Of a DNA stretch of 64,000 nucleotides, positions 44,723 to 57,290 are shown piece by piece. The stretch's first letter is position 1, and each line of letters starts with the position of its first letter. This DNA comes from Biomphalaria glabrata. Its lineage: Eukaryota; Mollusca; Gastropoda; Planorbidae. A model generated the notes under the pieces. The model saw only the letters and a program-made list of their open reading frames with translations, made no database searches and was not told the origin of the DNA. The stretch is taken from assembly GCF_947242115.1 (NCBI RefSeq), contig NC_074728.1, forward strand, positions 13,872,042 to 13,936,041, written 5' to 3'. A program made the position numbers and the translations under genes.

Positions 44723-46766
44723 GATCTCTGAGACACGGTTCTATTGTGTTGATCTCTGAGACACGGTTCTATTGTGTTGATCTCTGAGACACGGTTCTAT
44801 TGTGTTGACCTCTGAGACACGGTTCTATTGTGTTGACCTCTGAGACACGGTTCTATTGTGTTGACCTCTGCGACACGGTTCTATTGTGTTGACCTCTGAG
44901 ACACGGTTCTATTGTGTTGACCTCTGAGACACGGTTCTATTGTGTTGACCTCTGAGACACGGTTCTATTGTGTTGACCTCTGAGACACGGTTCTATTGTG
45001 TTGACCTCTGAGACACGGTTCTATTGTGTTGACCTCTGAGACACGGTTCTATTGTGTTGACCTCTGAGACACGGTTCTATTGTGTTGACCTCTGAGACAC
45101 GGTTCTATTGTGATGATCTCTGAGACACGGTTCTACTGTGTTGACCTCTGAGACACGGTTCTATTGTGTTGATCTCTGAGACACGGTTCTATTGTGTTGA
45201 TCTCTGAGACACGGTTCTATTGTGTTGACCTCTGAGACACGGTTCTATTGTGTTGACCTCTGAGACACGGTTCTATTGTGTTGATTTCTGAGACACGGTT
45301 CTATTGTGTTGATCTCTGAGACACGGTTCTATTGTGTTGACCTCTGAGACACGGTTCTATTGTGTTGACCTCTGAGACACGGTTCTATTGTGTTGACCTC
45401 TGAGACACGGTTCTATTGTGTTGACCTCTGAGACACGGTTCTATTGTGTTGACCTCTGAGACACGGTTCTATTGTGTTGACCTCTGAGACACGGTTCTAT
45501 TGTGTTGACCTCTGCGACACGGTTCTATTGTGTTGACCTCTGCGACACGGTTCTATTGTGTTGACCTCTGAGACACGGTTCTATTGTGATGATCTCTGAG
45601 ACACGGTTCTATTGTGTTGACCTCTGAGACACGGTTCTATTGTGTTGACCTCTGAGACACGGTTCTATTGTGTTGACCTCTGAGACACAGTTCTATTGTG
45701 TTGACCTCTGAGACACGGTTCTATTGTGTTGACCTCTGAGACACGGTTCTATTGTGTTGACCTCTGAGACACGGTTCTATTGTGATGATCTCTGAGACAC
45801 GGTTCTATTGTGTTGACCTCTGAGACACGGTTCTATTGTGTTGATCTCTGAGACACGGTTCTATTGTGTTGATCTCTGAGACACGGTTCTATTGTGTTGA
45901 CCTCTGAGACACGGTTCTATTGTGTTGACCTCTGAGACACGGTTCTATTGTGTTGACCTCTGAGACACGGTTCTATTGTGTTGACCTCTGCGACACGGTT
46001 CTATTGTGTTGACCTCTGAGACACGGTTCTATTGTGTTGACCTCTGAGACACGGTTCTATTGTGTTGACCTCTGAGACACGGTTCTATTGTGTTGACCTC
46101 TGCGACACGGTTCTATTGTGTTGACCTCTGAGACACGGTTCTATTGTGTTGACCTCTGAGACACGGTTCTATTGTGTTGACCTCTGAGACACGGTTCTAT
46201 TGTGTTGACCTCTGAGACACGGTTCTATTGTGTTGACCTCTGAGACACGGTTCTATTGTGTTGACCTCTGAGACACGGTTCTATTGTGTTGACCTCTGAG
46301 ACACGGTTCTATTGTGTTGACCTCTGAGACACGGTTCTATTGTGTTGATCTCTGAGACACGGTTCTATTGTGTTGACCTCTGAGACACGGTTCTATTGTG
46401 TTGATCTCTGAGACACGGTTCTATTGTGTTGATCTCTGAGACACGGTTCTATTGTGTTGACCTCTGAGACACGGTTCTATTGTGTTGACCTCTGAGACAC
46501 GGTTCTATTGTGTTGATCTCTGAGACACGGTTCTATTGTGTTGACCTCTGAGACACGGTTCTATTGTGTTGACCTCTGAGACACGGTTCTATTGTGTTGA
46601 CCTCTGAGACACGGTTCTATTGTGTTGATCTCTGAGACACGGTTCTATTGTGTTGATCTCTGAGACACGGTTCTATTGTGTTGACCTCTGAGACACGGTT
46701 CTATTGTGTTGATCTCTGAGACACGGTTCTATTGTGTTGATCTCTGAGACACGGTTCTATTGTGTT
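44723..46766. repeat. 28-bp tandem array, ~73 copies
   Basis: The unit is gatctctgagacacggttct plus attgtgtt. Variants gacctctg, gatttctg and tgcgacacgg recur in runs, indicating local homogenisation. No open frame persists. Confidence 0.98.
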
Positions 46767-46844
46767 GCTCACATATCTTTTGGCACACACTTTCAACTTC
46801 AGTATCACAAATACACACTGACTTATTTATTTTAACGCCTTATC

Positions 46845-47285
46845 AGTTTTTATCTATTGTTTTTTTTAATCTATTATTTAGTTTGTATCTATTGTTAGGT
46901 TTTTATATGTAGTTTTTTTTTTTAAATCTATTGTTGTTTTGCTTTATATATTGTTTTATTTTTATCTATTATTGTTTAGTTTGTATCTATTGTTTTGTTT
47001 TTTATCTATTGTTTTGTTTTTTCTATTGTTTTGTTTTTATCTATTGTTTTGTTTTTTCTATTGTTTTGTTTTTTCTATTGTTTTGGTTTTTCTATTGTTT
47101 TGTTTTTTTCTATTGTTTTGTTTTTTCTATTGTTTTGTTTTTTTCTATTGTTTTGTTTTTTCTATTGTTTTGTTTTTTCTATTGTTTTGTTTTTTCTATT
47201 GTTTTGTTTTTTTTTCTATTGTTTTGTTTTTTCTATTGTTTTTTTTATCTATTGTTTTGTTTTTTCTATTGTTTTGTTTTCCTTA
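46845..47285. repeat. Low-complexity T-rich array of ~17 bp units
   Basis: Units of tctattgttttgtttttt with variable T-run length. Open frames here (poly Phe/Cys/Leu) are composition artefacts. Confidence 0.92.
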
Positions 47286-47324
47286 CCCACAAATAATCAA
47301 ACAATAGCATAGAAAAAAAAAGAT

Positions 47325-47605
47325 GGCTAGTTTTTCTGAAAATCTTGAGTTCGAAGCCGGATGTCGACTAGGGATACTTAATTTCATTTGAATTAACAGC
47401 GCGGATTTTAAGTTTTGGCATCTTTGACGCCTATGAGTCCATCCAGCTGTAATGGGTACCTGACATTAGTTGGGGGAAAAGTAAAGGCGGTTGGTCGTTG
47501 TGCTGGCCTCATGACACCCTCGTTAAACGTGGGACACAGAAAAAGATGACCTTTGCATCATCTGCTCAATAGATCTCAAAGTCTGAATAGGGAACTTTAC
47601 TTTAA
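47325..47605 (+). mobile_element. tRNA-derived SINE family B copy
   Basis: Plus-strand orientation: degenerate head (gagttcgaagccgg), body aatgggtacctgacattagt, aaaggcggttggtcgttgtg, tgacaccctcgttaaacgtg, and end tctgaatagggaacttta. Confidence 0.7.
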
Positions 47606-47918
47606 CAGCGCGGAAACCTTTTCAGCTATTGCCATATATCTAAGCGCACCGAACATGCTATGAATGTCAAACTACAACAGTGTAATATCTAGCAGTCTGT
47701 CTGTCTAGCAGTTTAAAAATAAGCCAAATACTTTTCGTAAAAAAAATATTAAGACGACAATACTTTCAACAACCTTAATATGACGTCATCACAACTGCTT
47801 TCAATAAAGCTGATAGTACGTTGCTAAAAATAGTCTTACAAAACTGATAATAACATCTCAACCATTCTCTAGGAAGATATGTATAATTTATTCTAACTTT
47901 AGGCTCGTTTTCCCCTGA

Positions 47919-48044
47919 CTGCTACAATGTTGAACTACAATACTGTATTGTGCTACAATGTTGAACTACAATACTGTATTGTGCTACAATGTTGAACTAT
48001 AATACTGTATTGTGCTACAATGTTGAACTACAATACTGTATTGT
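47919..48044. repeat. 31-bp tandem repeat, 4 copies
   Basis: tgctacaatgttgaactaca plus atactgtattg, four times with one mismatch. Confidence 0.95.
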
Positions 48045-48499
48045 GCGATAAAATGCTTTTAAAAAGTGTTTTTTTTCTAAAATTTAAATCTGAAATAAAT
48101 ACACTATGCATACATAATTAAAAACAACAACAACAGAGATTGTTTTTTTTTTCTAAAGATCTGAACATCTCCCATTAAGAGACTGCAGACAATGATAAAA
48201 ACTAGAAACAATTCAGTTTTCTTTATTAAAAAAATATAATTATTTTTTTTTTAAAGTGTTTCAAATCATAAAAAAAAATGTCTTCATAATCTTTGAAATC
48301 CCAGAGAGTCTAAGAATTCGGAACAAATATTGCCATTCAAATTAGAAAAATAAACTACGAGTAGGCCTACACTCTAATTGACTCTGATTAGGATGGGCAC
48401 AGGAAGGTCTACAGAAAACTAGGATTCATCTTGATACATGTAAGCCAAAAACAAGAGAAGAAAAAAAAATGTAAAAATGTTATATTAGACATAGTTGTA

Positions 48500-48960
48500 T
48501 TAGCTGAGATCAGTCATGTAATTACATTTGTAATAGATCTAGACCAACCATTTAAAAACCTTTTTAAAAAATGGGGCTGAAAAAATCTGAATTCGAAAAT
48601 TCAAGGCTCAAGCCGACATATTGTGACCACTTTGCTAGTGAAGTTCTAATGAACATTGAAGATTGCCGAGTTATCTCTAGTTTCTATAGTGTCGTCGTAT
48701 TTCATGTTTGTGTTCACAAAGACTCAGACGACGACCTATAAGGCTTATAACACTACTTCAGTCAAGTACAATTTCTTGCCCTTGTTCGAGATGCCAAATA
48801 AAATAATTACCAATAGATTATTAACTGATTCTTTTGATGTCAGGTAAAAGGAATAATTGCGCAAATTTTCAGCTTGATCCCAGATTGAGTGTCTGAGAAA
48901 TAACGTGTACAAAATGTTTACCAGACAAATAGACAGAGTAAGTTGATATAAGCTTCGTCA
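48500..48960. mobile_element. Repeat family A copy with antisense tRNA-like module
   Basis: attacatttgtaatagatct, antisense module (minus: tagcaaagtggtcacaatat ... ttcgaattcag), aatgaacattgaagattg, ttcagtcaagtacaatttct, and tail cttgatcccagattgagtgt...aacgtgtacaaaa. Confidence 0.65.
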
Positions 48961-49180
48961 AAAAAAAAAAAAAGAATAAAAACATTAATTCTGCGCAAAA
49001 CATTTTAGATGTAAAATAAGATAGAAACTTCTGTGAGAAATTTCATCTTTGACAAAATGTTTTGTTACAATGTGTACACATCTCATTTATTTGGTCATTG
49101 TGCTGGCCACATAGTACCACAGTAAAACGTTGAAGACACTCTAACAATTGTTTAACATCAACGTTCATTCTAAAAATACA

Positions 49181-49336
49181 TTTATTCCTAAAAAAAACCT
49201 ATACATCTCAGGATACTTGCAGCAGATATAGTATGAGAGTATCAGAGTATGAAAGTTTGGTATCATTAGTTGATTAGGTTGATTACAATCTGTGTGGCAT
49301 GTAAGTAAACGAAGAAATGTATGACTAAACTTTATT
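49181..49336 (-). terminator. Protease-like gene poly(A) signals, one overlapping the stop codon
   Basis: On the minus strand an AATAAA occupies 49336-49331 and contains the TAA stop (49334-49332). A second AATAAA lies at 49186-49181 and would give a normal 3' UTR of about 160 bases. Confidence 0.55.
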
Positions 49337-50299
49337 TTTTTATTTTTTTTCTCATCGGCTCATATTCAATGCCACTAACACCTTCGTTGTGGACATTACT
49401 GCCTTTATGTGGATGGTTGGTCCAAACTTCTTCTTTTCCTAGTATATACACTGGGGCTCCACTGCTGCCACCACACGACGTTAGAACATACTCATAGTAC
49501 GTGTATACCCTTCCTTTGTCAATGTCTTTCTTGCAAACAATTTTTTTAGAGGTCCCAATGGAAACTTGTTTGGACCATCCATGAGGATGAGAAATTAGAA
49601 TCGCTAAATCTTCTGTTTGTAATTTCTCAGTCTTTTTATCATTAGACTCACATGCGTTGTGACGTTCTGGTTGGTCATTTTGCTGATCAATGTTGAAAGT
49701 ACTTAAACTGTTTTGATATTTAGCGTAGGCTTGATCGTGAAGTCCTTTGTATTCATATATTTTATTCATCAACCTGTAAGCCATCTGAATATCATGTGTG
49801 ACAAACACTATCGTGCTCCTATCATTTCTGACATCTATAATTTCATTATTCAAAAATGACAGTTTCACAGTCTCGTGACAATCATTGGAGTCATAGTCCA
49901 AGACGCAAGTTGTGCACTCAGCTTCTGTCACATCAAAGACAACATGTGCTGCTGTCACAACTTTGATCTCTCCCCATTTCATGCATGGTCGACTGCTCTG
50001 TGCACATTGTCTGCATGGACAATGTTGTGTTTCAGTGCCCCATATGGGCTTAGAAAAAATGATTCTTCCAGTTCCACTGGAACATGACTTTGGATATTCC
50101 AAAAATGTTTCTGGGAAATATTTCGGGCGGCGTTTGCTGACGCTTGAAATTTTTAACATAACAACCAAACTGCCCAAAACTTTCACTAAGTCAACTAGTA
50201 AAGTATCACGATAAGGCTCAGGAAAATGATCAACTCTGAAAGCATTATACGGGATAAAACTTGAATGATTGCCAACTTTAGTGCAGTGTTTTTCTCCTT
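49332..50299 (-). CDS. Protease-like gene exon 4 (catalytic domain)
   Basis: Acceptor cactttcag read on the minus strand, entering in phase 1, with the stop at 49334-49332. It holds all recognisable protease motifs (TAAHVV at ~49945, GGSSGAP at ~49462) in one exon. The C-terminus is Lys-rich (MRKKIKK). Confidence 0.9.
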
Positions 50300-52663
50300 C
50301 TGAAAGTGTCAAGCAAAATCTCTTAGGTATATTTTTTAAATCAATTATTAATTGAAATTGAAATTTACGTAATAAGACATTATTATTTTTCTTATTTAAA
50401 TGTTTAGAACATTATTTGAAAAACTCATTACCAAAATATTTTCTGATGGTTACTGCTGCACCTCCATCTTCGAATCTCTTTGTGGAGCTTTCACCTGTCT
50501 GGTAATATATTTTAAAAAATATAAACGAAGCTCTAATAAATTTTAACATGAATAACATTGTCTTAAATAAATATAGGTTTAAAATAATATAAAGTTTAAC
50601 AGTTTAAAAAGTGATATACTTTTTTATTATCAAACTTTTCTTTAGCTGAATCTTTGTTTGTATCTGTTATGGTTTTGACTTTATCTATTAAAGTTAAAAA
50701 AGAAAAGATCAGTTAGAACAAAAAATCAAAATAACAACCTGATCTATTGATTCATGGAAGATGTTGTTAATGGATGTATGGATTCACGGAAGATGTTGTT
50801 AATGGATGTATGTATTCATGGAAGAAGTAGTCAATGGATGTATGGATTCATGGGAGAAGTAGTCAATGGATGTATGGATTCATGGGAGAAGTAGTCAATG
50901 GATGTATGGATTAATGGAAGAAGTAGTTAATAGATGTATGGATTCATGGAAGGAGCTGTCAATGTTTTCAATGTTTCTGACTTTCAGAAGATCATTACAT
51001 CTTAGCCAAAACCTCATACAGGACGGCAAGCAGGTTTCGAACTTGGGACTATTGTGGCGACAGAAGTGCATACCAAACGACCACGCAGACATGAATCATA
51101 AGCAACTAATACAAATCAAAATAGTGTGAGCTTGCGCGCCCAGAGCTATTTTTATATGTATTTTGTTGTATAGGTTAGAGCTATTTTTTATATATTTTAT
51201 TTTTGTAGGTTAGTGTCAGATTTTTTATAATTGTACTTCCGCATATTTTTATATATGTTAGTGCGGGATAGTATAAAAAGTGATGTACATGCTGTCTTAA
51301 AACAGTTGAGTGTACATTTGACCAGTGGTCAGTACAGTATCTCTGTCTGTGTGACAGCTGAAGATCTTTGTGGTCTGTCGTGTAATTATTTTATTATTCT
51401 GTACCTGGGACGGCCTGTAAGTGTAGAAATATTTTATATTTTCTTTTACTAGATCTATGTCACACTGTGTAAATATGCTAGATATATTTAAATTTAGTTT
51501 TATTTTCTAGTTGGCAGCTTTTGTTTTGAGCATGTTGATTTAAAGATAGCGGCGCCCATTAGTCCCGCTATGAGTGTTCTAGATCTAATAGAATATATGA
51601 TTTTGTATTTATAGTTTTGCATTTATGTATTGCAGGCTATTATTACTGCTGAATATAACTGCTGTGTTACTGCTGAACTATATGCTGCTATTTTTACTGC
51701 TATTACTCTGCTGTGCTATAACTGCTATCTGCTGTAGATCTAGTGTTATTTTGTTTCTGTAGTGTTGCCTTAGTCGGCTTAGTTAGTGGCTTATTTATAT
51801 TAAGTTATAGTGACAGTAAGTCTGTTCTTAGTGAATAGTAAGGTACTAAAGTGTTCTTGTTTTAGTGTTAGTGTTATAGGTTAGTTGTAGTAGTAGAATA
51901 TTGTAGATCTAGACTAGTTTATTGTAGTGTGTTTGTGTAGATCTAGGTCTAGTGTAGTAGTTGTAGTGATTTGGTTAGATAGTTGGTTTGATCAGTTTGT
52001 GTAAGATAGTTGGTTTGGTTAGTTTGTTGGTGTTTGTAGTGGCGTAGATTTAGAGGGTTTTAGTTAGTTGCTGGGTTCAGTTGTAGTGGTTAGTGTATAT
52101 ATTATATTTTATTATTGATTTATTTTTTTGTATGTGTAAATAAAGTTTCATTTTGTTTATTTATCCTAAACTAAAGTTTTGTTGGTGCTTCCATTTAGTT
52201 TAGGTTAGTATAGTTTAGTTGTCTGGTTGCTTAGGCGACTCTAGCTCCTTGGTCGTAGACTGAGGTGTCACAGATGAAACCCACCCAGTAGCGCTAACAT
52301 CTGCCTACTGTTAAATAATTTAATGTTGAGCAGAGAAAAGGTCCCACTCAGCGCCTCCTGACCTGCTCACAATACAAACAAAATTTAACTTTCATTTAAC
52401 ATAAACAGAAAAAAAGAAACATTTTTCAAATTGTCTTTTATTATACAAATTACGTTAATATTTATATACAGCTATTTTTAAAAACTTGCAAACAACTCTC
52501 TCTATCTCTGTGTTTCTCTCTCTCTCTCTCTCTTTCTCTTTAAAAAAACAAACAGATCCTTATTCATTTCTTCATAAAAGAATGTAAACAAAATACCTTT
52601 TTCTTTGGTATCATCAGATTGATCTTGACTGATCCATAGGATTTCATTTATTACTTTGTCCAT
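49332..52663 (-). CDS. Trypsin-fold (PA clan) protease-like protein, four exons
   Basis: Minus-strand exons 52663-52597, 50684-50620, 50498-50432 and 50299-49332 join in phase to 388 codons plus stop. There is no signal peptide or membrane helix, so it is probably intracellular. The core shows VVTAAHVVFD with the presumed catalytic His at residue 185, LAILISHPHGW, and SCGGSSGAPVY with the nucleophile Ser at 346; this is the order of chymotrypsin-fold proteases. Which Asp completes the triad is unclear: NDR and THD between the two motifs are candidates. A cysteine cluster (CPCRQC, then C, TTC, C) precedes and follows the His. I recall similar proteins as a mollusc-rich uncharacterised family; this is from memory. 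The first 66 residues are Lys/Asp/Glu-rich. ATG 52663 follows an acceptor-like tttttttaaag, so a further 5' exon is possible. Confidence 0.82.
50432..50498 (-). CDS. Protease-like gene exon 3
   Basis: 67 bases between acceptor ttaccag and donor gtaatg (minus strand). It encodes TGESSTKRFEDGGAAVTIRK then YF. The alternative acceptor five bases downstream would break phase with exon 2. Confidence 0.75.
50620..50684 (-). CDS. Protease-like gene exon 2
   Basis: 65 bases between acceptor tttaatag and donor gtatat. It encodes KVKTITDTNKDSAKEKFDNK plus K, a charged linker. Supported by phase closure only. Confidence 0.65.
50752..50965. repeat. 30-bp tandem repeat, ~7 copies
   Basis: Units of gaagtagtcaatggatgtat plus ggattcatgg, in the first intron of the protease-like gene. 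Confidence 0.92.
50970..51110. mobile_element. Candidate SINE-like repeat (family C)
   Basis: Layout shared with 36625-36775: ctttcagaagatcattacat, aggacggcaagcaggtttcg, aactt. Low support. Confidence 0.35.
51126..52270 (+). mobile_element. Solo-LTR-like fossil
   Basis: A 1.15 kb T/G-rich block starting tgtgagcttgcgcgcc and ending gaggtgtcaca (TGTGA...TCACA ends). It has a TATA-like tataaaaag at 51271 and an AATAAAG poly(A) signal at about 52138, the order expected of an LTR. No internal retroelement genes are nearby and no target duplication was seen, so it is at best an old solo LTR. Superfamily not determined. It lies in the first intron of the protease-like gene, antisense to it. Confidence 0.45.
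52597..52663 (-). CDS. Protease-like gene exon 1 (start)
   Basis: ATG at 52663 to the donor gtattt. It encodes MDKVINEILWISQDQSDD then TKEK, with one base left to join exon 2. The first 12 residues could form a short amphipathic helix. No secretion signal. Confidence 0.65.
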
Positions 52664-52789
52664 CTTTAAAAAAAAAGTTTAAAACCAATGAGACGTTATG
52701 AATTCTCTCAAAATTCACTGAGAACAAAAGTTTTTCAAATGTGAAATATCAGTCAGTACTTGTCAAGCCGTTACACCAATTGTTGTTCT

Positions 52790-55700
52790 ATCACACAAAC
52801 ACAGGAGCTTGTCTTGTTCTATTCCACACATCTGAGTTTGTTCTATAGCACGCATCTTAGCTTATTCAGTCACAAACATCTTACCTTGTTCTATAATACA
52901 CCCATCTTAGCTTGTTCTATAACACACACATACATCTTAGCTTGTTCTATAACACACACACACAACTTAGCTTGTTCTATAACACACACACATCTTAGCT
53001 TGTTCTATAACACACACGCATCTTAGCTTGTTCTATAATACACCCATCTTAGCTTGTTCTATAACACACACACATCTTAGCTTGTTCTATAATACACACA
53101 CATCTTAGCTTGTTCTATAACACACACACATCTTAGCTTGGTCTATAATACACACATCTTAGCTTGTTCTATAATACATCCATCTTAGCTTGTTCTATAA
53201 TACACACATCTTATCTTGTTCTATAACACACACACATCTTAGCTTGTTCTATAATACACACATCTTAGCTTGTTCTATAATACACCCATCTTAGCTTGTT
53301 CTATAATGTACACATCTTAGCTTGCTCTATAATACACAAATTTTAGCTTTTCTATTATTAGCTTGTTCTATAACACACACACATCTTAGCTTGTTCTATA
53401 ATACACACATCCTAGCTTGTTCTATAACACACACACATCTTAGCTTGTTCTATAATACACACCCATCTTAGCTTGTTCTATAATGTACACATCTTAGCTT
53501 GCTCTATAATACACACATTTTAGCTTTTCTATTATTAGCTTGTTCTATAACACACACACATCTTAGCTTGTTCTATAATACACACATCCTAGCTTGTTCT
53601 ATAACACACACACATCTTAGCTTGTTCTATAATACACACCCATCTTAGCTTGTTCTATAACACACACACATCTTAGCTTGGTCTATAATACACACATCTT
53701 AGCTTGTTCTATAATACATCCATCTTAGCTTGTTCTATAATACACACATCTTATCTTGTTCTATAACACACGCCCATCTTAGCTTGTTCTATAACACACA
53801 CATATCTTAGCTTGTTCTATAATACACACCCATCTTAGCTTGTTCTAAAACACACACACACATCTTAGCTTGTTCTATAATATACACCCATCTTAGCTTG
53901 TTCTATAACACACACACATCTTAGCTTGTTCTATAATACACACACATCTTAGATTGTTCTATAACACACACACATCTTAGCTTGGTCTATAACACACACA
54001 CATCTTAGCTTGTTCTATAACACACACCCATCTTAGCTTGTTCTATAATATACACCCATCTTAGCTTGTTCTATAACACACACACATCTTAGCTTGTTCT
54101 ATAATACACACACATCTTAGCTTGTTCTATAACACACACACATCTTAGCTTGGTCTATAATACACACATCTTAGCTTGTTCTATAATACATCCATCTTAG
54201 CTTGTTCTATAATACACACATCTTATCTTGTTCTATAACACACACCCATCTTAGCTTGTTCTATAATACACACATCCTAGCTTGTTCTATAACACACACA
54301 CATCTTAGCTTGTTCTATAATACACACACATCTTAGCTTGTTCTAAAACACACACACATCTTAGCTTGTTCTATAATACACACATCTTAGCTTGTTCTAT
54401 AATACACCCATCTTAGCTTGTTCTATAATACACATATCTTAGCTTGTTCTATAATACACACATTTTAGCTTTTCTATTATACACCCATCTTAGCTTGTTC
54501 TATAATACACACATCCTAGCTTGTTTTATAACACACACACATCTTAGCTTGTTCTATAATACACACCCATCTTAGCTTGTTCTATAACACACACACACAT
54601 CTTAGCTTGTTCTATAATACACACACATCTTAGCTTGTTCTATAACACACACACATCTTAGCTTGGTCTATAACACACACACACACATCTTAGCTTGTTC
54701 TATAACACACACCCATCTTAGCTTGTTCTATAACACACACCCATCTTAGCTTGTTCTATAACACACATATCTTAGCTATGTTCGATAATACACACATCTT
54801 AGCTTGTTCTATAACACACACCCATCTTAGCTTGTTCTATAATACACCCATCTTAGCTTGTTCTATAACACACACACATCTTAGCTTGTTCTATAATACA
54901 CACACATCTTAGCTTGTTCTATAACACACACACATCTTAGCTTGGTCTATAATACACACATCTTAGCTTGTTCTATAATACATCCATCTTAGCTTGTTCT
55001 ATAATACACACATCTTATCTTGTTCTATAACACACACACATCTTAGCTTGTTCTATAATACACACATCCTAGCTTGTTCTATAACACACACACATCTTAG
55101 CTTGTTCTATAATACACACCCATCTTAGCTTGTTCTAAAACACACACACATCTTAGCTTGTTCTATAATACACACCCATCTTAGCTTGTTCTAAAACACA
55201 CACACATCTTAGCTTGTTCTATAATATACACCCATCTTAGCTTGTTCTATAACACACACCCATCTTAGCTTGTTCTATAATATACACCCATCTTAGCTTG
55301 TTCTATAACACACACACATCTTAGCTTGTTCTATAATACACACACATCTTAGCTTGTTCTATAACACACACACATCTTAGCTTGGTCTATAATACACACA
55401 TCTTAGCTTGTTCTATAATACATCCATCTTAGCTTGTTCTATAATACACACATCTTATCTTGTTCTATAACACACACCCATCTTAGCTTGTTCTATAATA
55501 CACACCCATCTTAGCTTGTTCTAAAACACACACACATCTTAGCTTGTTCTATAATACACACCCATCTTAGCTTGTTCTAAAACACACACACATCTTAGCT
55601 TGTTCTATAATATACACCCATCTTAGCTTGTTCTATAACACACACACATCTTAGCTTGTTCTATAATACACACACATCTTAGATTGTTCTATAACACACA

Positions 55701-57290
55701 CACATCTTAGCTTGGTCTATAACACACACACATCTTAGCTTGTTCTATAACACACACACATCTTAGCTTGTTCTATAACACACACACATCTTAGCTTGTT
55801 CTATAATACACACATCCTAGCTTGTTCTATAACACACACACATCTTAGCTTGTTCTATAATACACACCCATCTTAGCTTGTTCTAAAACACACACACATC
55901 TTTGCTTGTTCTATAATATACACCCATCTTAGCTTGTTCTATAACACACACACATCTTAGCTTGTTCTATAATACACACACATCTTAGATTGTTCTATAA
56001 CACACACACATCTTAGCTTGGTCTATAACACACACACATCTTAGCTTGTTGTATAACACACCTATCTTAGCTTGTTCTATAACACACACATATCTTAGCT
56101 TTGTTCGATAATACACACATCTTAGCTTGTTCTATAACACACACACATCTTAGCTTGTTCTATAACACACACCCATCTTAGCTTGTTCTATAATACACCC
56201 ATCTTAGCTTGTTCTATAATACACCCATCTTAGCTTGTTCTATAACACACACACATCTTAGCTTGTTCTATAATACACCCACCTTAGCTTGTTCTATAAT
56301 ACACCCATCTTAGCTTGTTCTATAACACACACACATCTTAGCTTGTTCTATAATACACACCCATCTTAGCTTGTTCTATAACACACACGCATCTTAGCTT
56401 GTTCTATAATACACACACATCTTAGCTTGTTCTATAACACACACACATCTTAGCTTGTTCTATAATACACACCCATCTTAGCTTGTTCTATAACACACAC
56501 ACATCTTAGCTTGGTCTATAACACACACACACATCTTAGCTTGTTCTATAATACACACATCTTAGCTTGTTCTATAATACACCCATCTTAGCTTGTTCTA
56601 TAATACACATATCTTAGCTTGTTCTATAATACACACATTTTAGCTTTTCTATTATACACCCATCTTAGCTTGTTCTATAATACACACATCCTAGCTTGTT
56701 TTATAACACACACACATCTTAGCTTGTTCTATAATACACACCCATCTTAGCTTGTTCTATAACACACACACATCTTAGCTTGTTCTATAATACACACACA
56801 TCTTAGCTTGTTCTATAACACACACACATCTTAGCTTGGTCTATAACACACACGCACACATCTTAGCTTGTTCTATAACACACACCCATCTTAGCTTGTT
56901 CTATAACACACACCCATCTTAGCTTGTTCTATAACACACATATCTTAGCTATGTTCGATAATACACACATCTTAGCTTGTTCTATAACACACACACATCT
57001 TAGCTTGTTCTATAACACACACCCATCTTAGCTTGTTCTATAACACACACACATCTTAGCTTGTTCTATAATACACACATCTTAGCTTGTTCTATAACAC
57101 ACACACATCTTAGCTTGTTCTATCACACAAACACAGAGCTTTTCTTGTTCTATTCCACACAAACACAGAGCTTATCTTGTTCTGTTCCACACAAACACAG
57201 AGCTTATCTTGTTCTATTCCACATATCTTAGTTTATTTTATTCCACACATCTGAGTTTGTTCTATAACACGCATCTTAGCTTATATAATC
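52790..57290. repeat. 4.5 kb satellite of ~25-30 bp units
   Basis: About 160-170 copies of catcttagcttgttctataa followed by a variable CA-rich stretch (cacacacac, tacacac, tacaccc). Blocks of many units are themselves repeated, for example the attttagcttttctatta variant near 53341, 53518, 54470 and 56638, which indicates larger duplications. The edges are diverged (attccacacaaacacagagc). Confidence 0.97.

Noticed and set aside
44723-46766. CRISPR-like 28-bp repeat array
   Set aside because: The 28-bp units abut directly without spacers; a minisatellite.
46931-47312. Hydrophobic Phe/Cys/Leu open frames
   Set aside because: Translation of a T-rich 17-bp repeat; all three frames look alike.
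52790-57290. CRISPR-like array
   Set aside because: Units are contiguous with no unique spacers and the context is animal DNA; a simple satellite.
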